From contig NZ_JAHVAH010000001.1 in assembly GCF_019264355.1 (NCBI RefSeq), forward strand, positions 790,001-854,000: a stretch of 64,000 nt of DNA, in the 5' to 3' direction. The DNA is from Sphingomicrobium clamense (lineage in GTDB: Bacteria > Pseudomonadota > Alphaproteobacteria > Sphingomonadales > Sphingomonadaceae). This document shows positions 52,051 to 61,918 of this stretch, in pieces (position 1 is the first letter of the stretch; each line of letters begins with the position of its first letter). Under the pieces are notes generated by a model that was not told the DNA's origin, searched no databases, and worked only from the letters and a program-made list of their open reading frames with translations. A program made the position numbers and the translations under genes.

Positions 52051-52373
52051 TGGCTACCGCGAAGATCAAGAAGGGTGACACCGTCGTCGTCCTGTCCGGC
52101 AAGGACAAGGGCAAGTCGGGCAGCGTCACCAAGGTGATGCCCAAGGAAGGCAAGCTGATCGTGGAAGGCGTGAACATCATCACGCGCCACAAGAAGCCGA
52201 CCCAGATGGATCCCAATGGCGGTCTCGAGCAGCGTGAAGCCCCGCTTTACGTCTCGAAGGTCGCGCTGGCCGATCCCAAGGACGGCAAGCCGACCCGCGT
52301 GCGCATCGAAGCCGACAAGGACGGCAACAAGGTTCGCGTCGCGACGCGTTCCGGGGAGAAGATCGATGGCTAA
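52050..52373 (+). CDS. rplX: 50S ribosomal protein L24
   Basis: 107 residues. The KOW motif is seen as [20 protein letters not shown], followed by [19 protein letters not shown]. Assembly initiator of the 50S. It overlaps rplE by 8 bp. Its KOW segment is the closest relative in this window to the 61-residue KOW mini-protein at 40044-40229. Confidence 0.98.
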   Translation: MATAKIKKGDTVVVLSGKDKGKSGSVTKVMPKEGKLIVEGVNIITRHKKPTQMDPNGGLEQREAPLYVSKVALADPKDGKPTRVRIEADKDGNKVRVATRSGEKIDG

Positions 52374-52944
52374 GGATTACACTCCGCGCCTGAAGAAAGA
52401 GTATGACGACACGATCGTGAAGGCGATGACCGAGAAGTTCGGTTACGCCAACAAGCACGAAGTGCCCAAGATCGAGAAGATCGTCATCAACATGGGCGTC
52501 GGCGAAGCGACCCAGGACAAGAAAAAGGTCCAGAACGCGGCTGCCGAAATGGAAAAGATTGCGGGCCAGAAGCCGGTGATCACGAAGGCGAAGAAGTCGA
52601 TCGCGCAGTTCAAGCTGCGTGAAGGCATGCCGATCGGTGCGAAGGTGACCCTTCGTCGCGACCGCATGTTCGAATTCCTCGATCGCCTGGTGACCATCGC
52701 TCTCCCGCGCGTCCGCGACTTTCGTGGTCTCAACCCGAAGTCGTTCGACGGCCGTGGCAACTACGCCATGGGCATCAAGGAACAGATCGTCTTCCCCGAA
52801 ATCAGCTACGACGACATCGACGTCGTGCGCGGGATGGACATCATCGTGACCACGACCGCAAAGACGGACGAGGAAGCGCGCGAACTGCTGCGCCTCTTCA
52901 ACTTCCCGTTCCCCGCGGAAAACAAGGAAGCCGAAGCTGCTTAA
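52366..52944 (+). CDS. rplE: 50S ribosomal protein L5
   Basis: 192 residues, with [36 protein letters not shown] and [19 protein letters not shown]. It binds 5S rRNA. ATG 52366 lies inside the rplX end. The acidic tail ENKEAEAA is slightly longer than in E. coli (179). rpsN follows after 40 bp. Confidence 0.98.
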   Translation: MAKDYTPRLKKEYDDTIVKAMTEKFGYANKHEVPKIEKIVINMGVGEATQDKKKVQNAAAEMEKIAGQKPVITKAKKSIAQFKLREGMPIGAKVTLRRDRMFEFLDRLVTIALPRVRDFRGLNPKSFDGRGNYAMGIKEQIVFPEISYDDIDVVRGMDIIVTTTAKTDEEARELLRLFNFPFPAENKEAEAA

Positions 52945-52984
52945 TTGCAGCTTCGCTCCTGAGGAAAGGAAGAGAACTTAAGTC

Positions 52985-53290
52985 ATGGCGAAACTGAGTT
53001 CCGTAAATAAGAACGAGAAGCGCAAGAAGCTGGTCAAGCAGACTGCGCCGAAGATGGCGAAGCTGAAGGCGATCGCGAACGACAAGTCGCTCGACGAAAC
53101 CGAACGCCTGATGGCACGCCTGAAGATGGCCGAACTGCCGCGCAACGGGAATCCGACGCGCGTTCGTAACCGGTGCGAGCTCACCGGTCGCAGCCGCGGC
53201 TATTATCGCAAATTCCGTCTCTCGCGCATCATGCTCCGCGAACTGGCCAACAAAGGCCTGATTCCCGGCGTGACCAAGTCGAGCTGGTAA
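52985..53290 (+). CDS. rpsN: 30S ribosomal protein S14, zinc-free type
   Basis: 101 residues, the long C-minus form without the CxxC zinc pairs, as in E. coli. Motifs are [19 protein letters not shown] and [29 protein letters not shown] precedes the start. rpsH follows after 12 bp. Confidence 0.98.
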   Translation: MAKLSSVNKNEKRKKLVKQTAPKMAKLKAIANDKSLDETERLMARLKMAELPRNGNPTRVRNRCELTGRSRGYYRKFRLSRIMLRELANKGLIPGVTKSSW

Positions 53291-53302
53291 GGGGTAACTA
53301 GG

Positions 53303-53698
53303 ATGGCAATGACCGATCCCCTGGGTGATATGCTCACCCGCATCCGTAACGGCCAGCAGGCGAAGAAGGACTCGATCCTTTCGCCCGCTTCCAAGCTGCG
53401 TTCGCGCGTCCTCGACGTGCTGCAGCGTGAAGGCTACATCCGCGGCTATTCGGAAGAAGAGCTGTCGGGTCAGGCCGGTCTGCGGATCGATCTGAAATAT
53501 TTCGAAGGCCAGCCGGCGATCCAGCATGTCGCGCGCGTGTCGAAGCCCGGCCGCCGCGTCTATTCGGGCTCCAAGGAGCTCCCGCGGATCCGCAACGGCC
53601 TCGGCATCACGATCGTCTCGACGCCCAAGGGCGTGCTGAGCGACGCCGAGGCGCGTGAGCAGAACGTCGGCGGCGAAGTGCTGGCGGAGGTGTTCTAA
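53303..53698 (+). CDS. rpsH: 30S ribosomal protein S8
   Basis: 131 residues, [20 protein letters not shown], ending with [18 protein letters not shown] and GGEVLAEVF. It binds helix 21 of 16S rRNA and in E. coli represses the spc operon. Its stop overlaps the rplF ATG. Confidence 0.98.
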   Translation: MAMTDPLGDMLTRIRNGQQAKKDSILSPASKLRSRVLDVLQREGYIRGYSEEELSGQAGLRIDLKYFEGQPAIQHVARVSKPGRRVYSGSKELPRIRNGLGITIVSTPKGVLSDAEAREQNVGGEVLAEVF

Positions 53699-54234
53699 TG
53701 AGCCGTATCGGTAAAAAACCGGTGGCGCTGCCCCAGGGCGTGGAAGCGAAGGTCGAAGGCCAGACGCTCTCCATCAAGGGTCCCAAGGGCACGCTGTCGA
53801 TGGACATGATGGACGATCTCATCAAGTTCGACGTGTCGAACGATGAAGTCGCGGTCAGCATGATCAACCCCTCACAGCGTTCGCGCCAGGTGTGGGGCAT
53901 GCAGCGCACGCTCGTCCAGAACCTCGTCGACGGGGTCACCGAAGGCTACACCAAGGTCCTCGAGATCAACGGTGTCGGCTATCGCGCCAAGGTGCAGGGC
54001 AAGAAGCTCAACATGCAGCTCGGCTTCAGCCACGACGTCGATATCGACATCCCCGAAGGCATCGAGGTGAAGACCCCGGACGCCACCACGGTGGAAGTGT
54101 CGGGTATCGACAAGCAGAAGGTCGGCCATTTCGCTGCCGAAATCCGCAAGTGGCGCAAGCCGGAGCCCTACAAGGGCAAGGGCATCAAGTATCGCGGGGA
54201 ATATATTTTCCGCAAGGAAGGCAAGAAGAAGTAA
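53698..54234 (+). CDS. rplF: 50S ribosomal protein L6
   Basis: 178 residues, [20 protein letters not shown], with [18 protein letters not shown] and the C-terminal [19 protein letters not shown]. It lies near the factor-binding site. One base separates it from rplR. Confidence 0.98.
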   Translation: MSRIGKKPVALPQGVEAKVEGQTLSIKGPKGTLSMDMMDDLIKFDVSNDEVAVSMINPSQRSRQVWGMQRTLVQNLVDGVTEGYTKVLEINGVGYRAKVQGKKLNMQLGFSHDVDIDIPEGIEVKTPDATTVEVSGIDKQKVGHFAAEIRKWRKPEPYKGKGIKYRGEYIFRKEGKKK

Positions 54235-54235
54235 G

Positions 54236-54589
54236 ATGGCTAAACTGTCCCTCTTCGATCGCCGCCGTCGTCGGGTTCGCTCGGCGCTCAAGGCGCGCTC
54301 CGCCGGTCGCCCGCGTTTGTCGGTCCACCGTTCGGGCAAGCATATCTATGCCCAGGTCATCGACGATGCGATGGGCAAGACCATCGCTGCTGCCTCGACC
54401 CTCGACAAGGACGTCAAGGTCAAGTCGGGCGCGAACGTCGATGCCGCTGCTGCCGTCGGCAAGTCGGTTGCCGCCAAGGCCAAGAAGGCCGGCGTCGACA
54501 AGGTTGTGTTCGACCGCGGTGGTTTCCTGTTCCATGGCCGCGTCAAGGCGCTGGCCGATGCCGCCCGTGATGAAGGGCTGGAGTTCTAA
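54236..54589 (+). CDS. rplR: 50S ribosomal protein L18
   Basis: 117 residues, with [20 protein letters not shown] and [20 protein letters not shown]. It binds 5S rRNA with L5. rpsE follows after 2 bp. Confidence 0.98.
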   Translation: MAKLSLFDRRRRRVRSALKARSAGRPRLSVHRSGKHIYAQVIDDAMGKTIAAASTLDKDVKVKSGANVDAAAAVGKSVAAKAKKAGVDKVVFDRGGFLFHGRVKALADAARDEGLEF

Positions 54590-54591
54590 GC

Positions 54592-55428
54592 ATGGCTGAC
54601 GAAAAGAAGACCGAAGAAAAGGTCGAGAAGACCGAAGCTGAAGCCAAGACCGAAGCCCCGGCAACGGAAGCGACGGACACGGCGCACGGCGAACAGGCCC
54701 CCGGCGTTGCCGAGACCGCCGAAGTCGCTGCGGCCAAGGCCGACGCCAACCTCGAAGGTGCCGGCGAAAAGGCCGAAGCGCAGATGAAGCGCGGTGGTGG
54801 TCGTGGTCGCGGTGGCCCCGGTGGCGGTCGTGACAATCGTGGTGGCGGTCGTGGCCGCGGTCGCGGTCGTGACAATCGTCGCGACGATGACGGCGAGGAC
54901 CTGATCGAAAAGCTGGTCCACATCAACCGCGTCTCGAAGACCGTGAAGGGCGGTAAGCGTTTCGGCTTCGCCGCGATCGTGGTCGTGGGCGACGGCAAGG
55001 GCCGCGCGGGCTTCGGCTCGGGCAAGGCTCGCGAAGTGCCCGAAGCGATCAACAAGGCGACTGCGGCGGCCAAGAAGGCCATGATCCGCGTGCCGCTCAA
55101 GGACGGTCGCACGCTGCACCATGACGGCAAGGGCCGTTTCGGTGCCGGCAAGGTCGTCGTTCGCTCGGCGCCTCCGGGGACCGGCATCATTGCCGGTGGC
55201 CCGATGCGTGCCGTGTTCGAAAGCCTCGGCGTCGCCGACGTCGTGACCAAGTCGAACGGCACCGCCAACCCCTTCAACATGATCCGTGCGACCTTCGAGG
55301 CGCTCAAGGATCAGACCAGCCCGCGTTCGGTTGCCCAGCGCCGTGGCAAGAAGGTCGCCGACCTTCTCGGCCGTGGTGGCATGGACAAGGCCGAAGCGGA
55401 AGCAACCGCCGACGCGGTGACGGAGTAA
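54592..55428 (+). CDS. rpsE: 30S ribosomal protein S5 with long acidic/RGG N-terminal extension
   Basis: 278 residues, against about 166 in E. coli. Residues 1-65 are Glu/Ala/Lys-rich, residues about 66-97 are RGG/GRGRGR repeats ([13 protein letters not shown]), and the S5 core starts near [20 protein letters not shown]. The core motifs [20 protein letters not shown] and [17 protein letters not shown] are normal. S5 acts in decoding fidelity. RGG stretches bind RNA, so the extension may add rRNA or mRNA contacts; shorter versions are known in sphingomonads. rpmD begins 3 bp later. Confidence 0.97.
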   Translation: MADEKKTEEKVEKTEAEAKTEAPATEATDTAHGEQAPGVAETAEVAAAKADANLEGAGEKAEAQMKRGGGRGRGGPGGGRDNRGGGRGRGRGRDNRRDDDGEDLIEKLVHINRVSKTVKGGKRFGFAAIVVVGDGKGRAGFGSGKAREVPEAINKATAAAKKAMIRVPLKDGRTLHHDGKGRFGAGKVVVRSAPPGTGIIAGGPMRAVFESLGVADVVTKSNGTANPFNMIRATFEALKDQTSPRSVAQRRGKKVADLLGRGGMDKAEAEATADAVTE

Positions 55429-55431
55429 TCA

Positions 55432-55620
55432 ATGGCGAAGGCTAAGAAGATCAAGATCACGCAGACCGGTTCGCCGATCCGTCGTGACAAGACGCAGCGC
55501 GCGACGCTCGTCGGCCTGGGGCTCAACAAGATGCACCGGACCGTCGAAGTCGAAGCGACGCCCGAGGTCCTGGGTCAGGTCAAGAAGGTCGCCCACCTCC
55601 TCAGCGTCGAAGAGGCGTAA
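55432..55620 (+). CDS. rpmD: 50S ribosomal protein L30
   Basis: 62 residues, [20 protein letters not shown] then [19 protein letters not shown], the normal size. rplO starts 85 bp further on after a spacer without a gene. Confidence 0.97.
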   Translation: MAKAKKIKITQTGSPIRRDKTQRATLVGLGLNKMHRTVEVEATPEVLGQVKKVAHLLSVEEA

Positions 55621-55705
55621 AAAATCCAATCAAGGAAGTCCCGGCGTTCGCGTCGGGATTTTCCGCGTAAATCAGCGCGAAACGAGCGAAAGCGAGTGCA
55701 CGAAA

Positions 55706-56239
55706 ATGACGATCAAACTCAACGACATCAAAGACAATGAAGGCGCCCGCAAGGAGCGCATGCGCGTCGGCCGTGGTATCGGTTCGGGCAAGGGCAAGAC
55801 CGCCGGTCGCGGCCAGAAGGGCCAGAAGAGCCGTTCGGGTGTTGCCATCAAGGGCTTCGAAGGCGGCCAGATGCCGATCCACATGCGTGCCCCCAAGCGC
55901 GGCTTCAACAATCCGTTCGGCAAAGACTATGCCGTCGTGAACGTCGGCGCGGTCCAGAAGGCCATCGACGAGAAGAAGCTCGACGCCAAGAAGGACATCG
56001 ACCACGCTGCATTGAAGGCAGCCGGTCTCGCCCGTGGCGGCAAGGACGGCGTGCGCCTGCTCGGCAAGGGCGAGCTCAAGGCCAAGGCCAACTTCATCGT
56101 CGCCGGTGCCTCGAAGGGTGCCGTCGAACTGGTCGAGAAGGCCGGTGGCAGCGTTGACGTGATCAAGGTCGTTCCGGCTGCCGAAAAGGCCGCCGCGAAG
56201 AAGGGCACGGGTCGCGCGGGCAAGAAAGCCAACGCGTAA
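55706..56239 (+). CDS. rplO: 50S ribosomal protein L15
   Basis: 177 residues, somewhat longer than E. coli (144) owing to an Ala/Lys-rich tail. [20 protein letters not shown] is followed by the Gly-rich [20 protein letters not shown] and the C-terminal [20 protein letters not shown]. The start at 55706 matches the family; the frame is open upstream into rpmD. A late 50S assembly protein. Confidence 0.97.
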   Translation: MTIKLNDIKDNEGARKERMRVGRGIGSGKGKTAGRGQKGQKSRSGVAIKGFEGGQMPIHMRAPKRGFNNPFGKDYAVVNVGAVQKAIDEKKLDAKKDIDHAALKAAGLARGGKDGVRLLGKGELKAKANFIVAGASKGAVELVEKAGGSVDVIKVVPAAEKAAAKKGTGRAGKKANA

Positions 56240-56285
56240 AACTTGCCGCCCGGGGGTTCGCAAACCCGCGGGGCATCCTATATCG

Positions 56286-56328
56286 GGCGGCGGGGGGCTC
56301 ACGGAGCCTTTCGCCGCCTGTTTGTTTT
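56286..56328 (+). terminator. terminator-like hairpin between rplO and secY
   Basis: GGCGGCG (56286-56292) pairs with CGCCGCC (56312-56318) around an inner stem GGCTC-ACG-GAGCC, followed by TGTTTGTTTT. It lies 46 bp past rplO and 17 bp before secY. It could reduce read-through into secY-adk or act as an attenuator; a complete stop would be unusual inside this operon. Confidence 0.6.
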
Positions 56329-56344
56329 CATGAAGGTTTGACGA

Positions 56345-57709
56345 ATGGCTTCTGCCGCCGAACAACTCGCCTCCGGCATTTCTTTCGACAGCTTCCGCAA
56401 GGCGACCGAGCTGAAGAAGCGTCTCTGGTTCACTCTGGGTGCGCTGGTCCTGTTCCGCTTCCTCTCCTTCGTGCCGATCCCCGGGATCGATCCGCGCGCG
56501 CTCGCCAGCCTGTTCGATACGCAGCGCGGCGGCGTGCTCGACTTCTTCAACACCTTCTCGGGCGGCAGCCTCGAGCGCATGAGCATCATCGCGCTCGGCA
56601 TCATGCCCTACATCACCGCCTCGATCGTCATCCAGCTGGGCGCTGCGCTCCACGAACCGTGGAAACAGCTCAAGAAGGAAGGCCAGACCGGGCGCCAGAA
56701 GCTCAACCAGTATACCCGTTTCCTCACCGTCTTCCTGACCACGATCCAGGGCTATTTCATCGCCACGGGCCTTGAAGGGCTGGGCGCCAATACCGGCATC
56801 CAGGCGGTGGTCGAGCCGGGCTATCTGTTCCGCGGGGCGGCCACGGTCAGCCTCGTCGGCGGAACGTTGTTCCTGATGTGGCTGGGTGAGCAGATCACCG
56901 CGCGCGGCATCGGTAACGGCGTGTCGCTGATTATCATGGCGGGCATCGTCGCCACGCTACCCTCGACGCTCGCGCAGCTGTTCGAGAGCGGCCGTTCGGG
57001 CGCGATGGATCCGCTGCTGATCTTCAGCGTCGTGATCGCCGTCGCCATCCTGATCCTCTTCATCTGCTTCATCGAACGCGCGCAGCGTCGGGTGCTGGTG
57101 CAATATCCCAAGCGACAGACCGCGCGCGGCCTGATGCAGCAGGAGCGCAGCCACCTGCCGATGAAGATCAACACGGCCGGCGTCATCCCGCCGATCTTCG
57201 CCAGCTCGATCCTCGTCATGCCGCTAACTGTCCTGCAATTCGCCGGCGGCAGCGTCGATCCCAACGCGGCGTCGAACGACGTGCTGATCAACATCTCGAC
57301 CTATCTGCAGCGCGGCAGCCCGCTCTACCTTGCGCTTTACGGTATCGGCATCGCCTTCTTCACCTTCTTCTACGCGTCGGTGCAGTTCAACAGCGAGGAC
57401 GTGTCGGACAATCTCAAGCGCGCGGGCGGCTTCGTCCCGGGCATCCGCCCCGGCAAGTCGACCGAGCAATATTTCGATTATCTCTTGAACCGCATCACCA
57501 CCGTGGGCGCGGCCTATCTGGTGCTGATCTGCCTGATCCCCGAATTCATGTTCAGCCAGGCGGGCGTAACATTCGCGCTGGGTGGCACGAGCCTGCTCAT
57601 CGTCGTCAACGTGACGATGGATTTCGTGAGCCAGGTACAAAGCCACTTGATCGCGCACCAATATGGCGATTTGATCAAGAAATCGAAATTGAAGGGTCGT
57701 CGCCGCTAG
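56345..57709 (+). CDS. secY: preprotein translocase subunit SecY
   Basis: 454 residues, polytopic with ten predicted spans; channel of the Sec translocon. Starts ASAAEQLASGISFDSFRKAT. It has the first-span region VLFRFLSFVPIPGIDP, FNTFSGGSLERMSIIALGI, and the cytoplasmic loop RAQRRVLVQYPKRQTARG used by SecA and ribosomes. Standard place at the end of the spc operon. Confidence 0.98.
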   Translation: MASAAEQLASGISFDSFRKATELKKRLWFTLGALVLFRFLSFVPIPGIDPRALASLFDTQRGGVLDFFNTFSGGSLERMSIIALGIMPYITASIVIQLGAALHEPWKQLKKEGQTGRQKLNQYTRFLTVFLTTIQGYFIATGLEGLGANTGIQAVVEPGYLFRGAATVSLVGGTLFLMWLGEQITARGIGNGVSLIIMAGIVATLPSTLAQLFESGRSGAMDPLLIFSVVIAVAILILFICFIERAQRRVLVQYPKRQTARGLMQQERSHLPMKINTAGVIPPIFASSILVMPLTVLQFAGGSVDPNAASNDVLINISTYLQRGSPLYLALYGIGIAFFTFFYASVQFNSEDVSDNLKRAGGFVPGIRPGKSTEQYFDYLLNRITTVGAAYLVLICLIPEFMFSQAGVTFALGGTSLLIVVNVTMDFVSQVQSHLIAHQYGDLIKKSKLKGRRR

Positions 57710-57740
57710 CATGACCGACACGCCGACACAGGGGAACGAC

Positions 57741-58391
57741 GTGCGTACCAACATCATCCTTCTGGGACCGCCGGGCGCGGGCAAGGGGACGCAGGCCCAC
57801 CGCCTGGTCGAAACCCGCGACATGGTCCAGTTGTCGACCGGCGACATGCTGCGTGCCGCGATCAACGCGGGCAGCCCCGTGGGTCAGCAGGCCAAGGCAG
57901 TGATGGAACGCGGCGAGCTTGTCTCCGACGCGATCGTCTCGGCGCTGATCGGCGAGCATCTCGACGATGCCAAGGGGAAGGGCGCGATCTTCGACGGCTA
58001 CCCGCGCACCCAGCACCAAGCCGAAGCGCTCGAAATGCTGCTCGCCGATCGTGGCCGCACGCTCGACCATGTCATCGAGCTGAAGGTCGACGAAGACGCG
58101 TTGGTCGACCGCATCTGCGGCCGCTTCAGCTGCGCCAAATGCGGCGCGCTCTATCACGAAACCGCCAAGCCGACCGCCAAGGACGGCGTGTGCGATGTGT
58201 GCGGGTCGACCGAATTCAAGAAGCGCCCCGACGATAATGAGGAAACCGTGCGCAAGCGGATGGCCGAGTATCGCGCCAAGACCGCACCGATCCTGCCCTT
58301 CTACGAGGCGCAGGGCGTGGTGCGCGAGGTCGATGGGATGGGAAGCGTCGAAGAGGTCGCTGCCGCGATCGACGCGATCATCGACGGCTAG
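57741..58391 (+). CDS. adk: adenylate kinase, zinc-lid type
   Basis: Interconverts ATP + AMP and 2 ADP. 216 residues from GTG 57741. P-loop LLGPPGAGKGTQAH, AMP site LSTGDMLRAAI, FDGYPRT, and a lid with four Cys (131, 134, 151, 154; FSCAKCG and VCDVCG), which in this family bind Zn. GTG 57741 is preferred because AGGGGA lies about 6 nt upstream and the fold normally starts at this point; ATG 57711, directly after the secY stop, would add ten residues. rpsM, which often follows adk, is not here. Confidence 0.94.
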   Translation: MRTNIILLGPPGAGKGTQAHRLVETRDMVQLSTGDMLRAAINAGSPVGQQAKAVMERGELVSDAIVSALIGEHLDDAKGKGAIFDGYPRTQHQAEALEMLLADRGRTLDHVIELKVDEDALVDRICGRFSCAKCGALYHETAKPTAKDGVCDVCGSTEFKKRPDDNEETVRKRMAEYRAKTAPILPFYEAQGVVREVDGMGSVEEVAAAIDAIIDG

Positions 58392-58458
58392 CCCACCTCT
58401 CTCGACATCATGGTGAAGCTGCGCTAGTTGAATGAGCGTTCAACTGGAGGGTATAGCT

Positions 58459-59004
58459 ATGCGTCGCCTTGTTTCCGTTGCCGCTCTCGCCACCGCCGCG
58501 ATCGCCGCGCCTGCCGGGAGCGAAGTGGTTTCGTCCTCCGCCAATGCCTTCCACGTACGCCACAGCGAGCCGCTCGTCGCGACGCAGGAAGATGCCTGGA
58601 ACCTGCTGCGCCAGCCTGCGCTCTGGTGGAATGGCGAACATAGTTATTCGCTCGATGCGGCCAATTTCTATCTCGAGCTGAAGCCCGGCGGATGTTTCTG
58701 CGAACGCATGCCCGACGGTGGCTTCGTCGAGCATATGCGCGTGCTCAGTTTCACGCCCGGTGAGGAACTGGTGCTCGAAGGCATGCTGGGACCGCTGCGG
58801 ACAATTCCCGCGACGGGCGTCCTGGTCTTCAAGCTTGAAAGCCAGGGTGGCAATTCCCGCATCACGTCCGATTTTAAGGTCGTCGGCTTCCCTGAAGGCA
58901 ACGGCACAATGTGGGCCGGTGCGGTCGACGGGGTGATCGGCGAGCAGATGAAGCGGCTGCGGTCGCGAGCGGCCTCCAAGGGCCGGCGCGGCAACCCCCT
59001 CTAG
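58459..59004 (+). CDS. exported SRPBCC (START/Bet v1-like) domain protein
   Basis: 181 residues. The signal sequence MRRLVSVAALATAAIAAPAG predicts export. The mature part has SRPBCC/AHSA1-like features: VATQEDAWNLLRQPALWWNG, LELKPGGCFCERM, LVLEGMLGPL. These helix-grip folds bind hydrophobic ligands; none can be named. CTGGAGGG lies about 8 nt before ATG 58459. It ends on CTAG shared with folA. Confidence 0.8.
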   Translation: MRRLVSVAALATAAIAAPAGSEVVSSSANAFHVRHSEPLVATQEDAWNLLRQPALWWNGEHSYSLDAANFYLELKPGGCFCERMPDGGFVEHMRVLSFTPGEELVLEGMLGPLRTIPATGVLVFKLESQGGNSRITSDFKVVGFPEGNGTMWAGAVDGVIGEQMKRLRSRAASKGRRGNPL

Positions 59005-59495
59005 GCGCGCTCGAGCGTCACGAAGGCAAAGGGCGGGCGTCCGTCGACCGACGGGTAAGCATCGCGCATCGTCTCGCGCCAGGCCTCATCTTCGCGGGGA
59101 TCTGGCACGACCGTGTCGCCATCGACGTCTTCGAGGATCTCGGTCAGCTCGATTTTCTGCGCGAGCGGCAGGAAGAGCGCGAAAATCTCCGCGCCGCCGA
59201 TCACGAACAGGTGATGGTCACCGGCTGTAGCGATGGCTTCTCCGACAGTTTGCACGACCTCGGCACCTTTGGCCTTCCAATCGGGATCACGGGTCAGGAC
59301 GATGTGCCGCCGCCCGGGCAGCAGGCCTGGCAGGCTGTCGAACGTCTTGCGGCCCATGACCATCGCGCCACCCATGGTGATCGCCTTGAACCGCTTGAGA
59401 TCGGCAGGAAGATGCCAGGGCAGGTCGCCATCCTTGCCGATCACGCCATTCTGCGCACGCGCAAGGATCATGGTAATGGGAGCAGGCTGGGTCAT
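59001..59495 (-). CDS. folA: dihydrofolate reductase
   Basis: 164 residues; reduces dihydrofolate to THF with NADPH, the target of trimethoprim. Motifs are ITMILARAQNGVIGKDGDLP, PWHLPADLKRFKAITMGGAM (Asp32 is the catalytic acid), MGRKTFDSLP and FVIGGAEIFALFLP. Start ATG 59495. thyA is not adjacent. The gene is divergent from the FAD-linked oxidase, with 48 bp between starts. Confidence 0.95.
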   Translation of the reverse strand: MTQPAPITMILARAQNGVIGKDGDLPWHLPADLKRFKAITMGGAMVMGRKTFDSLPGLLPGRRHIVLTRDPDWKAKGAEVVQTVGEAIATAGDHHLFVIGGAEIFALFLPLAQKIELTEILEDVDGDTVVPDPREDEAWRETMRDAYPSVDGRPPFAFVTLERA

Positions 59496-59543
59496 CGGCG
59501 CAAATCCATGGCGGTTTCGCGCCCGCTTGGCTAGGGAAAAGCC

Positions 59544-60947
59544 ATGAGTGTCGACACGGTCATCGAGACGCTGCGCGGACAGCTGGGCGACAAGGTCGTC
59601 GTCACCGATGCGGACGCCATTGCGCCGTGGCTGACCGACTGGCGCGGCCGGTGGACAGGCGCATCGAAGGCGCTGTTGCAGCCGTCGACGACACAAGAGG
59701 TCGCGACCATCGTGAAGGCATGCAACGAGGCAGGCGTGCCGCTGGTCGCGCAGGGCGGCAACAGCTCAATGGTGGGCGGTGCTACGCCCAATCCGGACGG
59801 CGGCTCGCTGCTCCTGTCGATGCGAAGTATGAATAATGTCCGCATGCTCGACGCGGAGGCCGGAACGGTCGTCGCCGAGGCCGGTGTCATTCTTGCGAAT
59901 CTGCATGACACGGCGCTCAAGCGGGGCCTGCGCTTTCCGCTGACGCTGGGCGCAAAAGGTAGCGCGACGGTGGGCGGCCTGGTGTCGACCAACGCCGGGG
60001 GCACGCAGGTGTTACGATTTGGCACGATGCGCGGGCTGACGCTGGGGCTGGAGGCGGTGCTGCCCGACGGGACAATCCACGACGGGCTGGGCGGGCTGAA
60101 AAAAGACAATCGCGGGCCATCGCTCGACCAATTGCTAATCGGGGCCGAAGGAACGCTGGGTGTCGTGACGGCGGCCTTGCTCAAGCTCGCGCCGGCGCCG
60201 GTCGCGCGTTCGACCGCATTCGCGGGTGTGAAGTCTCCAGCAGCAGCGCTGAGGCTTCTGCGACGGATGACCGATCTGGTCGAAGGGTTCGAATTGCTTC
60301 CCCACGACAGTCTCGAAGCGGCGCAGCGGCACATGGATGTCTCGTCTCCGCTAGCAAGCAAGCATGATTGGTACGTGCTGGTCGAGGCGACGCAAGCGAA
60401 GGGGCAGGAGGACGCGCGGGCATTGCTCGAGCGCTTGCTGGCCTATGCGATGGAGGACGGGCTGGTCGAGGACGCGGCCATCGCCTCCAATGAAGCGCAG
60501 TCGGAGGCAATGTGGCGCATCCGCGACGGGCTTTCAGACAGCGAGAAGCAGGTCTACGGCCTAGCGACGCAGCACGACATTTCGGTGCCGGTCGATGCGA
60601 TTCCCGAATTTCTCAAGCGGGTGAAGAGCGAAATCGAGCGCGAATGGCCGGGAAGCTGGGTGTCGGGATACGGGCATCTGGGCGACGGCAACATCCATCT
60701 CCACGTCCGCGCGATGGACCGGGCATGCGAGGGCTGGCAGGAGAGTGAAGGCAAAGAGATCGGAAGACGCGTCCACGATCTCGTCACCGAGGCGGGCGGC
60801 TCGATCAGCGCTGAACACGGCATCGGCCAGATGAAGCGCGACGAGCTTGCGAGATTGGGCGAACCGGCGCGGCTGACGATGCTGCGAGCGCTGAAGGCGG
60901 CGCTGGATCCCAAGAGGATCATGAACCCCGGGAAGCTGATCCCTTAG
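59544..60947 (+). CDS. FAD-linked oxidase, D-2-hydroxyacid dehydrogenase type (GlcD/D2HGDH-like)
   Basis: 467 residues. An N-terminal PCMH-type FAD domain (about 35-215) has PLVAQGGNSSMVGGATPN and NAGGTQVLRFGTMRGLTLG. The C-terminal FAD-oxidase domain has GYGHLGDGNIHLHVRAMD (metal or substrate His residues) and ISAEHGIGQMKRDEL. It probably oxidises D-2-hydroxyglutarate or D-lactate to the 2-oxo acid, passing electrons to ETF or quinone; substrate uncertain. It ends in a 4-bp stop overlap (TTAG) with the convergent flavin reductase fusion. Confidence 0.88.
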   Translation: MSVDTVIETLRGQLGDKVVVTDADAIAPWLTDWRGRWTGASKALLQPSTTQEVATIVKACNEAGVPLVAQGGNSSMVGGATPNPDGGSLLLSMRSMNNVRMLDAEAGTVVAEAGVILANLHDTALKRGLRFPLTLGAKGSATVGGLVSTNAGGTQVLRFGTMRGLTLGLEAVLPDGTIHDGLGGLKKDNRGPSLDQLLIGAEGTLGVVTAALLKLAPAPVARSTAFAGVKSPAAALRLLRRMTDLVEGFELLPHDSLEAAQRHMDVSSPLASKHDWYVLVEATQAKGQEDARALLERLLAYAMEDGLVEDAAIASNEAQSEAMWRIRDGLSDSEKQVYGLATQHDISVPVDAIPEFLKRVKSEIEREWPGSWVSGYGHLGDGNIHLHVRAMDRACEGWQESEGKEIGRRVHDLVTEAGGSISAEHGIGQMKRDELARLGEPARLTMLRALKAALDPKRIMNPGKLIP

Positions 60948-61918
60948 GCGAAATGCAGGCGGCGATATTTGCCGCGGAAATAAAGGAGCGGATCGCGTTG
61001 TGGGGCGAAACGCACACGCTTGACCTCGCCCACAAGGATCACGTGATCGCCGCCGTCATACTCGGCGAATTTCCGGCATTCGAAGCTGGCAAGCGAATTG
61101 GTGAGAATGGGCGGGCCGTGATCCCACACTTCCCAGTCGACGCGTTCGAAACGGTCATCGCTTTTTCTCGCGAATAGGTCGCTGACCGACTGCTGGCCGA
61201 TGTGGAGCACGTTGACGGCGAAATGATCGACTTCGGAAAAAACCGCCATCGAATGCGCTTGCCTATGCGGGCAGACGAGGAGAAGCGGCGGGTCGAGGCT
61301 GACCGAGGTAAAGCTGTTGGCGGTAAGGCCGACATTTGTGCCGTCGGGTGCGCGGGCGGTGACGATGGTTACTCCGGTCGCGAAGGTGCCGAGCGCGTCG
61401 CGCAGGGTGCGCGGGTCGCTGCCACCGATATATTCGGTCGGGGTGCGCGGGACGCGGCGTTCTAGGAATTCGATGAGGAGCGCATCGAGCAATTCGGATG
61501 GAGCGTCGGTTTGCTGTTCGACCCATTCGGCCCCAGGGGCGGTCAGAGCGGCGTACAGGTCGCTGCCCTCGGGACGGACGATCATGGCGGGGAGATGCGG
61601 CGGGAGGGTCGCGTCGCTGTCGCCGCCGACCAGCACGAGGCCCGTGCACAGGTCGGGCTCGCCCTCGCACAGCGCGCGCGCGGCAGTCTCTGCGCCCGCG
61701 CCAAGGCCGACGATGACGGGGCGGGTCGAGAGCTGGGCGAGGATCGCGCCGAGATCGCCGACATGCTGTTCATCGGAGCCGTTGGATCGCCGCGCGGGGA
61801 TGATGACGTGGCGACCGGCATCGGCCAGCGCCTCCGCCATCGCCTCGTAATCGGCAGGATCGCGGCCCTCGTCGGGCAGGAGCAGCACGGCGGGCTCGTG
61901 CTGCGAACCGACGACCAT
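60944..61918 (-). CDS. alpha/beta-hydrolase-like domain fused to an FMN flavin reductase domain
   Basis: At least 324 residues. The C-terminal half (about 160-324) is a flavin-reductase/FMN-binding split barrel: RTLRDALGTFATGVTIVTA, GLTANSFTSVSLDPPLLLVC, FAVNVLHIGQQ. Such domains supply FMNH2 to monooxygenases. The N-terminal ~155 residues resemble an alpha/beta hydrolase without a clear nucleophile elbow (VIVGLGAGAETAARAL). ATG 61918 is the first start, but codons just upstream read RDFTGYGGIPLAA, like the usual hydrolase N-terminus, so the true start probably lies upstream and no ATG/GTG/TTG was found there. Confidence 0.78.
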   Translation of the reverse strand: MVVGSQHEPAVLLLPDEGRDPADYEAMAEALADAGRHVIIPARRSNGSDEQHVGDLGAILAQLSTRPVIVGLGAGAETAARALCEGEPDLCTGLVLVGGDSDATLPPHLPAMIVRPEGSDLYAALTAPGAEWVEQQTDAPSELLDALLIEFLERRVPRTPTEYIGGSDPRTLRDALGTFATGVTIVTARAPDGTNVGLTANSFTSVSLDPPLLLVCPHRQAHSMAVFSEVDHFAVNVLHIGQQSVSDLFARKSDDRFERVDWEVWDHGPPILTNSLASFECRKFAEYDGGDHVILVGEVKRVRFAPQRDPLLYFRGKYRRLHFA

